A model generated the notes under the pieces. It saw only the letters and a program-made list of their open reading frames with translations. It searched no databases and was not told the origin of the DNA. Source: CAYOVG01 sp964407285 (lineage in GTDB: Bacteria; Desulfobacterota; Syntrophobacteria; Syntrophobacterales; Syntrophobacteraceae). Taken from it: 19,651 bases of DNA. The stretch covers positions 1-19,651 of the forward strand of contig CAYOVG010000098.1 of NCBI GenBank assembly GCA_964407285.1, in the 5' to 3' direction. Shown in pieces: positions 15,380 through 19,651 of this stretch (positions are counted from its first letter, which is position 1; each line of letters opens with the position of its first letter). A program made the position numbers and the translations under genes.

Positions 15380-15430
15380 GTGCGCTCGATTCGGCCTTTG
15401 TGCGCGGCGGATGGTTCGCGGAGCATCAAT

Positions 15431-15535
15431 TTAAAGCAGTTTCGCCAGTGCCTTCACCAGTCCCACAAGGCTGCGGTAAACCTCCGGGAACGCTTTGAGT
15501 TTGGCAATGGCTCGGGAAAGTTCTTCGTCAATCAC
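15431..15535 (-). CDS. Very small ORF (34 aa) between decoration and capsid genes
   Basis: GTG at 15535 has AAGGGG with about 6 nt spacing, starting 10 nt after the decoration gene stop; TAA is at 15431-15433. The product starts (M)IDEELSRAIAKLKAFPEVYR and continues as an amphipathic helix ending VGLVKALAKLL. There is no recognised family. It might be a capsid-assembly peptide, or a leader whose translation influences the capsid hairpin about 50 nt downstream. Support is the good ribosome binding site and helix-like composition; its small size keeps confidence moderate. Confidence 0.45.
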   Translation of the reverse strand: MIDEELSRAIAKLKAFPEVYRSLVGLVKALAKLL

Positions 15536-15545
15536 TCAGTGCCCC

Positions 15546-16478
15546 TTAAGCGACGCTTCGGACCACGACGGCCTTTTCGGCCAACTGGTTCAATGCTGCT
15601 GTTTTCTGCGCGGCGGTGATTCCCGAAGGCCACACCAGGGCCGTTCCGTCAACCACTGCGTCGCGCACAATGGCGACGCCTTCAGTGTCCGGACCGTATG
15701 CAGCCGAGTTCCCGCCGACAGTAGCCACGTTCGCATTCGTGCCCACATCGAGGTTTTCAGAGGTGAAGGTTCCGACCTGATTGTCAAGGATCAGGGTGCC
15801 TTCTGCGTCGCCACCGGCCCATGTGCCTCCCGACACGGTGACAGACACCACCTGAGCCGTTGCCCCTCCGGTTGCCCCGGTGACTTTATCCCCGGGGCGA
15901 ACCACATACGTTCCACCGCTGGTGAACGCGATGCTCTTCATGGTGCCGACAGTAGCAACGTCTTCGAGCAGCACCCCGTAGGCGTGCTGTGTGCCGTCAA
16001 GGCCTGTGAGATTGAGCCCGCGCACCTTGCCGGTTCCAGCTGCAACGGTGATGGAGAAACCGTCACCGACGACGAAATCCGCGGAGCCATCCGCGATGGT
16101 GAACTTGATTTGATTGGCGAATGCCGTTCCAACGGCAACATCCCCCAGGACATTCCCTTTCGGGTCTGAAACTCGGAACGTCCCGCTGTTGCTTGCGGCT
16201 GCGGTGCATTTTGCGACGTAGCGCCCGACCTGGGCGCCGGCCAAAAGGGGCGTTGTGGCGTCCATGGTGATCGTGCCGTTTCCGGTGTTCGCCCCGCCGG
16301 TGCCGCCGCCCGCTGCCGCAGTGGTCGCAGCCCCGAGGGTCGCCTTGCCGAGAACGGCGCCGAGGGTCAGGTTTTGGCCTCCCAGCACGGTGACCGTTTC
16401 TCGGGAATGGTATTTGCCTTCGCCCACCTCAAACCGGAGCAGATCTCCCAGTCTGTTGCCTTCACTCAGATTTGCCAT
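15546..16478 (-). CDS. D: Head decoration protein D with two inserted domains, 310 aa
   Basis: D trimers stabilise the expanded capsid. Lambda gpD has 110 residues; this one has 310. The D-like parts are at the two ends: residues 9-45 (FEVGEGKYHSRETVTVLGGQ, LTLGAVLGK) and about 261-310 (GPDTEGVAIVRDAVVDGTAL, then AAQKTAALNQLAEKAVVVRS), plus the central RGLNLTGLDGTQHAYGVLLED (153-173). Inserted region 1 (about 46-150) has PLLAGAQVGRYVAKCTAAAS, GTFRVSDPKGNVLG and a closing GDGFSITVAAG, a beta-rich module also seen in other phage head proteins. Inserted region 2 (about 184-258) has GATAQVVSVTVSGGTWAGGD and AEGTLILDNQVGTFTSENL. ATG at 16478 has GGAG about 8 nt upstream, 5 nt after the protease stop. 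Identity as a decoration protein is firm; the job of the inserts is unknown. Confidence 0.88.
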   Translation of the reverse strand: MANLSEGNRLGDLLRFEVGEGKYHSRETVTVLGGQNLTLGAVLGKATLGAATTAAAGGGTGGANTGNGTITMDATTPLLAGAQVGRYVAKCTAAASNSGTFRVSDPKGNVLGDVAVGTAFANQIKFTIADGSADFVVGDGFSITVAAGTGKVRGLNLTGLDGTQHAYGVLLEDVATVGTMKSIAFTSGGTYVVRPGDKVTGATGGATAQVVSVTVSGGTWAGGDAEGTLILDNQVGTFTSENLDVGTNANVATVGGNSAAYGPDTEGVAIVRDAVVDGTALVWPSGITAAQKTAALNQLAEKAVVVRSVA

Positions 16479-16483
16479 GTTTT

Positions 16484-16840
16484 TTACTCCTTAATTCCTG
16501 CTCGCCGCTTGGCATCGGCCAACAGGGGATTGACCTGGGGTTTCGTGGGCACCGGAGACGCTGAATTGATCGGCGTTTCATCCGTCTTCTTGGCCATGGC
16601 CGCAAGGATTTGACGCGGGGCGTCTTCCGTTGAGCACCCGGAGTCAACGACCGATTGAGCGAAGCCCTCCGGCAGCAAGTGCTCAACGGTCCTGCACAGT
16701 TCGCGGATACCAGAGACACGCGCCCGCTCGGCCTCCACGGCCTCCGCCCTTGCCTTCTTCCTGATCTCTTCGATATCGACCACCTTGGACTCTACGGGTG
16801 CTTCCGTCCCGGCGGTCTTCTCTCCTGCTTCAACACTCAT
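16484..16840 (-). CDS. Capsid scaffold protein, nested in-frame start within the protease gene (Nu3-like), 118 aa
   Basis: ATG at 16840, in frame with the protease, is preceded by GGGAGG with 7 nt spacing. It starts MSVEAGEKTAGTEAPVESKV and ends at the same stop as the protease. Composition fits a scaffold: acidic and Lys/Arg-rich helix (about 20-45, IEEIRKKARAEAVEAERARV), a second helical part, and a Pro-rich low-complexity stretch before the basic C-terminus (PLLADAKRRAGIKE). In lambda, Nu3 is the C-terminal third of gpC made by internal initiation, and it scaffolds prohead assembly. The same arrangement is inferred here. It shares a reading frame with the protease, so the sequence alone cannot show how much is made separately. 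Confidence 0.65.
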   Translation of the reverse strand: MSVEAGEKTAGTEAPVESKVVDIEEIRKKARAEAVEAERARVSGIRELCRTVEHLLPEGFAQSVVDSGCSTEDAPRQILAAMAKKTDETPINSASPVPTKPQVNPLLADAKRRAGIKE

Positions 16841-17701
16841 GAAAACGCCTCCCACATTGCCGGAAAGTTTTTGCAAATGACCCATGAGCTCACTTCGCCG
16901 GACAAGTTTGTCCGCAAGAAGCGGAGTGGCTTCAGGGCCGAAATATATGGCGGCTTCCATTCCCCTGATGGCTTCGGGGGCAACCCCCCGGTTTCGCGCC
17001 ACTGTCTCCACAAACGTTGAATAGAGGCCGTTCACCCGGTTCTGGAGGATCTCGACCGCTTCAGCGCTGATGGGCTGGTGCGGGTTCAGGTCGTTTTTGC
17101 GGGACCCGGCAAAAACCGTGGTGTAGGTGAACCCAGCCTTCTCGTCCGCCTTGGTCTGGTCCCTGTGAATGGCGATCACACCGATGGAACCGACGGCCCC
17201 GGTCTTCGGCATGTAAACCTCGTCGGCCGCGGATGCGATGGCATACCCGGCAGACAGCGCCCTGTCGTTCACATAGGCAACAATCGGCTTCAGCCCTCTG
17301 GCGGAATAAATCTCGTCCGACAGATCAAACACCCCGGCGGCCTCGCCCCCCGAGGAATCTACGTCGAGGAGCACCACGCGAATGGCCGGGTCGTTCATGG
17401 CCTCGGCAAACTGCGCCCTGATGTTTTCGTAGCTCATGACGCCGCTTGCCGCTTCAAATCCACGAGTGCGGTGCACGGTAGTCCCGTGAATACGGACCAC
17501 ACCGACACCCTCCGGGATCGCCGAAATGTGCCGCGTGGAGTCGTTCGCCTGGAAAGGTGTGACGGCGGATATGGATGGACCGTCATCAGCAATTCGCGGC
17601 GCCAAAAATGCCATGATGTCCGAAAGTTTGGTCGGCGCAATCAGTAGTGGCGTATCGTACACCCTGCCTGCGATGCGGATCAGATGGCCTGTTTCAAGCA
17701 T
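16484..17701 (-). CDS. C: Capsid maturation protease C, S49 (SppA/ClpP-like) family, 405 aa
   Basis: This protease matures the prohead by cleaving scaffold and portal. Residues about 65-270 are an S49 serine peptidase: the VVRIHGTTVHR strand, VVLLDVDSSGGEAAGV (oxyanion region at S116-G119), NDRALSAGYAIASAAD with nucleophile S150, and catalytic lysine K202 (GSRKNDLNP). The 52-residue S-K spacing fits this family. GAVGSIGVI (168-176) is the conserved segment after the active site. The C-terminal ~118 residues act as nested scaffold. ATG at 17701 follows GAAGAG, and the gene overlaps the portal stop by 8 nt. The order portal-protease-decoration matches lambda B-C-D. Confidence 0.95.
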   Translation of the reverse strand: MLETGHLIRIAGRVYDTPLLIAPTKLSDIMAFLAPRIADDGPSISAVTPFQANDSTRHISAIPEGVGVVRIHGTTVHRTRGFEAASGVMSYENIRAQFAEAMNDPAIRVVLLDVDSSGGEAAGVFDLSDEIYSARGLKPIVAYVNDRALSAGYAIASAADEVYMPKTGAVGSIGVIAIHRDQTKADEKAGFTYTTVFAGSRKNDLNPHQPISAEAVEILQNRVNGLYSTFVETVARNRGVAPEAIRGMEAAIYFGPEATPLLADKLVRRSELMGHLQKLSGNVGGVFMSVEAGEKTAGTEAPVESKVVDIEEIRKKARAEAVEAERARVSGIRELCRTVEHLLPEGFAQSVVDSGCSTEDAPRQILAAMAKKTDETPINSASPVPTKPQVNPLLADAKRRAGIKE

Positions 17702-19256
17702 CTCTTCGGTCCCTTTGTTTTTTCATTCCTCGATTTTCAGCCTCAACGTGAGATTCCGCCTGCGGCTCTTCCTGCGCACTCCCCTCCTTGTTCACCTTTC
17801 GTAGATCGCTCTGGAGCGTCAGGTTGTGCTCATCGGCCATGCGATTGTCTTCCTCCAGCTGGCGATAGACGATTTCGGGGATGTCCCCGCGTTCTGCGAT
17901 GACAGCCGACCTGGACTTGAAGCCGCTCTGTACCGCGAGGAGATCCGCCTTGACTTCCGAGTCCGGGTCAACCCACGGCCAGCCGGGAGTCTTCCACTCC
18001 ACCCGGCGGTATTGCCTTGGGGATCGATAGTATCCTGGAAGATTCACGGCTCCGGACAGTACGGCAACGTCGAGCCAGCGAAGCACTACGGGGCGGCAGA
18101 ACTGATAAACGAGCACGTGCCACTGGATGGATTCGCAGAGGCGACGGAATTCCAGGAGCCCGGCACGGATGGATGAGTAGTTCACTTGAGAAAGATCACC
18201 CGTGAGCTGTTCGTAAGTGAGGCCCATTCCGATGGCGATTGCACGCAGGTTCTGCTGGATGAATGGCAGGTAGGTGTCACCGACGTCCGCAGGAGTCGCA
18301 AACTGAATTTCAGCGCCTGGTGGAAGTGCTGGGAATGTGCCGGGCTCAAGCTGGACAACGGTGTTCCCGGCAGCATCGGTGCCGCCGGGCTGACCTATCA
18401 GGGGGTTGTCCATGGTGGCCTCGCCAAGGGACTCCTTGATGAAGCCGCAAATCATCGCCGCGCCCTTTTTTCTCACGAGTTCGGCGTCTTCGTACTGATC
18501 GAGTTCGTGCAGTCTCAAAATGATGGAGGAAAGCCAGGGGAGTCCGCGCAGTTGCCCGGGGCGCGTGGCTTTGTAAACGTGTAGTATTTCGGATGCCGGG
18601 ATTCTGACGCGCTCAGTACCGCCGGTCATGGGATACTGCTCTCCGGGGTGCTCCCGAAATAGCCAGTAGGCAGCGCGACGCCCGAGAGCGTCAATCTCGA
18701 TGCCCATTTGTATCCGGTTACCGTTGGGCGCGATGGAGTCAAACGTCTCGTCCAGGTGATCCGATTCTATCAGCTGGAGTTGGAGCGGCACGGTGAGACG
18801 GTCTTCAGCCCTGCGGGGGCGAAACCTCACCAGCACTTCGCCTGCCTCAACCACGCCCCTGGCAACAAGGTTCTGCTGGCCATAAAAATCAGCGATACCG
18901 TCGGCGTCGGACTCGTCGGTCCAGTCCTCCCACAGCTGGTGCAGCTCGGCCTTGAGGTCTCCGTTGTCGATGACCCACCGGGGCAATATGCCGGTGCCTA
19001 CCAGATTCGCAGCCCATTTTTCAACGGCGTTGCTGGCAAATGGGTTGTCCCTTGCCAAGGCTCGAGATCTTCGTCGGAGATTGGCCACAGAACTGCGGAG
19101 GAGAGTGTTCGGTCCGGCACTGGAGGCCCATGTGGCGGATATGCGTCTGCCGGTGGTCGCGCCTTCGTAGCCGGACGCCGATGCCGCCGGGGAGCACTCG
19201 CGCCGGGACATATCTATTATGGACCGCTCACGGTCGCTGAGATCGAGCCAGCCCAC
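17694..19256 (-). CDS. B: Portal protein B, lambda family, 520 aa
   Basis: The portal forms the ring at the packaging vertex through which DNA enters and leaves. GTG at 19256 starts one base after the gpW stop, with AAGGG about 8 nt upstream. Family features: LRRRSRALARDNPFASNAVEKWAANLVGTG (residues 60-90), VRFRPRRAEDR (142-152) and QLIESDHLDE, then an ILHVYKATRPGQLRGLPWLS segment (about 226-245), the LTYEQLTGDLSQVNYSSIRAG segment (about 370-390) and the C-terminal KTPGWPWVDPDSEVKADLLA with a low-complexity Glu-rich end (490-520). Length matches lambda gpB (533 aa). Confidence 0.96.
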   Translation of the reverse strand: MGWLDLSDRERSIIDMSRRECSPAASASGYEGATTGRRISATWASSAGPNTLLRSSVANLRRRSRALARDNPFASNAVEKWAANLVGTGILPRWVIDNGDLKAELHQLWEDWTDESDADGIADFYGQQNLVARGVVEAGEVLVRFRPRRAEDRLTVPLQLQLIESDHLDETFDSIAPNGNRIQMGIEIDALGRRAAYWLFREHPGEQYPMTGGTERVRIPASEILHVYKATRPGQLRGLPWLSSIILRLHELDQYEDAELVRKKGAAMICGFIKESLGEATMDNPLIGQPGGTDAAGNTVVQLEPGTFPALPPGAEIQFATPADVGDTYLPFIQQNLRAIAIGMGLTYEQLTGDLSQVNYSSIRAGLLEFRRLCESIQWHVLVYQFCRPVVLRWLDVAVLSGAVNLPGYYRSPRQYRRVEWKTPGWPWVDPDSEVKADLLAVQSGFKSRSAVIAERGDIPEIVYRQLEEDNRMADEHNLTLQSDLRKVNKEGSAQEEPQAESHVEAENRGMKKQRDRRDA

Positions 19257-19257
19257 G

Positions 19258-19479
19258 CTAACAACCCTTCCCGGTCGAGATCACGTAGTAGGATCGCCTG
19301 CCCGTGGTCGCCTGGAGGCTGCGGGATATCTCGGAGTCGAGAGCCCGGAGCTTGTCGAGGTCGCCCGCCTGGTATTGGACTGTCTGCCCGTCTACGGAGA
19401 CGGACACCACCCGTTCGCCCCGCACGAGGGTCATTATGGCGGCCTGGACCGCCGCCTGGTCTGCCGCTGTATACGCCAC
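19258..19479 (-). CDS. W: Head-tail joining protein W, 73 aa
   Basis: gpW binds beneath the portal, stabilises packaged DNA and allows stopper binding. GTG at 19479 follows GGAGG with about 4 nt spacing. Residues 1-25 (AYTAADQAAVQAAIMTLVRG) are the first helix, residues 25-40 (VVSVSVDGQTVQYQAGDLDK) the beta hairpin, then the second helix (LRALDSEISRSLQ), the gpW fold in order. It is followed by the portal after one base. In lambda this gene lies directly downstream of the terminase large subunit; that gene is not present here. Confidence 0.93.
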   Translation of the reverse strand: MAYTAADQAAVQAAIMTLVRGERVVSVSVDGQTVQYQAGDLDKLRALDSEISRSLQATTGRRSYYVISTGKGC

Positions 19480-19511
19480 GCCACCTCCTGGTGTTTTTGG
19501 TTTCGCGTAAA

Positions 19512-19540
19512 ATTGTTCAAGTATTTCAATTATTTGTCAA
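19512..19540 (-). promoter_or_regulatory. Candidate sigma-70-type promoter for gpW and downstream genes
   Basis: On the minus strand TTGACA (19540-19535) is an exact -35 consensus, followed by 17 nt and AACAAT (19517-19512), which matches four of the six -10 positions. Transcription would begin around 19505, about 25 nt before the gpW GTG. The -10 element is weak, so an activator may be needed or the match may be chance in AT-rich DNA. Confidence 0.4.
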
Positions 19541-19542
19541 AT

Positions 19543-19559
19543 AGGTGAGACAGGTGAGA
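19543..19559 (-). repeat. Tandem direct repeat next to the candidate -35 element
   Basis: On the plus strand AGGTGAGA occurs at 19543-19550 and again at 19552-19559, separated by one base, with a period of 9. It lies 3 bases upstream of the candidate -35 box, a usual place for an activator or operator site. Function is not known. Confidence 0.5.
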
Positions 19560-19651
19560 TACGTCGTGGAAAATTTTTTACTGGTTTCGTGGTCTGAGTG
19601 TTTAACGTATTGATTTTATTAGGAAACATTTTTCTTATTTTTTTCTTGACA

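Larger units (their letters stand above)
19480..19651 (-). other. AT-rich leader upstream of the structural operon
   Basis: This 172-nt stretch is clearly richer in A and T than the genes to its left. It contains no terminase sequence. On the minus strand one frame is open from the window edge to a TGA at 19541-19543 (Lys-rich, ending FPRRISPVSPI). It could be the tail of an upstream gene or a chance frame. On the plus strand only a frame of about 22 codons is seen. A promoter-like pair and a direct repeat lie within it. Confidence 0.6.

Noticed and set aside
15295..15426. 43-codon frame (ATG 15426) running into the capsid gene in another frame
   Set aside because: No Shine-Dalgarno before the ATG and no protein-like pattern, so not listed as a gene; kept only as part of the capsid hairpin finding.
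14861..15619. Plus-strand open frame across the capsid gene and its upstream region
   Set aside because: It is antisense to the well-supported major capsid gene and crosses the capsid hairpin and the small ORF. No coding features.

Overview
The window is the virion-structure module of a lambda-type siphovirus, most likely a prophage. Every convincing gene is on the minus strand, so the transcriptional order runs from the right end of the window to the left. Protein families, gene order and gene overlaps match the lambda late operon from W to J: head-tail joiner W, portal B, S49 capsid protease C with a nested scaffold start, decoration protein D, major capsid protein E, stopper FII, tail terminator U, tail tube V, tail chaperones G and GT made by a programmed -1 frameshift, tape measure H, tail-tip proteins M, L, K and I, tail-tip/host-specificity protein J, and a second fibre gene that leaves the window at base 1. 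The families and the generally GC-rich sequence point to a Gram-negative, probably proteobacterial host. The sequence does not allow a species call.

Layout from right to left. 19480-19651 is AT-rich, carries a promoter-like sequence, and has no terminase in the place where lambda has gpA. 14330-19479 is the head block (W, B, C/scaffold, D, a 34-residue ORF, E). 12832-14328 is the connector block. It has a stopper and a terminator, but the slot lambda gives to gpZ holds three short genes, two of them predicted membrane proteins (a coiled-coil protein with a C-terminal membrane segment, and a 53-residue hydrophobic protein). 8932-12801 is the tail-shaft block (a 36-residue Lys-rich ORF, tail tube, G/GT, tape measure). 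6215-8932 is the tail-tip assembly block (M, L, K, I). 1-6228 is the receptor-interaction block.

Genes are packed with 1-14 nt overlaps or 1-15 nt gaps, as expected for one late polycistronic transcript with translational coupling. The less routine features are: a 13-bp two-part hairpin covering both the Shine-Dalgarno and the ATG of the major capsid gene; an A AAA AAC slippery site that leads into a cysteine-containing T domain; a decoration protein with two extra inserted domains; a gpI with an InlB-repeat-like C-terminal extension; the lambda J function divided between two genes; tandem concanavalin-like domains and aromatic carbohydrate-binding-like modules in the adsorption proteins; and lysis-like membrane genes inside the connector cluster.

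I found no tRNA, rRNA, CRISPR array, insertion sequence or convincing plus-strand gene. No stretch over about 200 bases lacks a gene.
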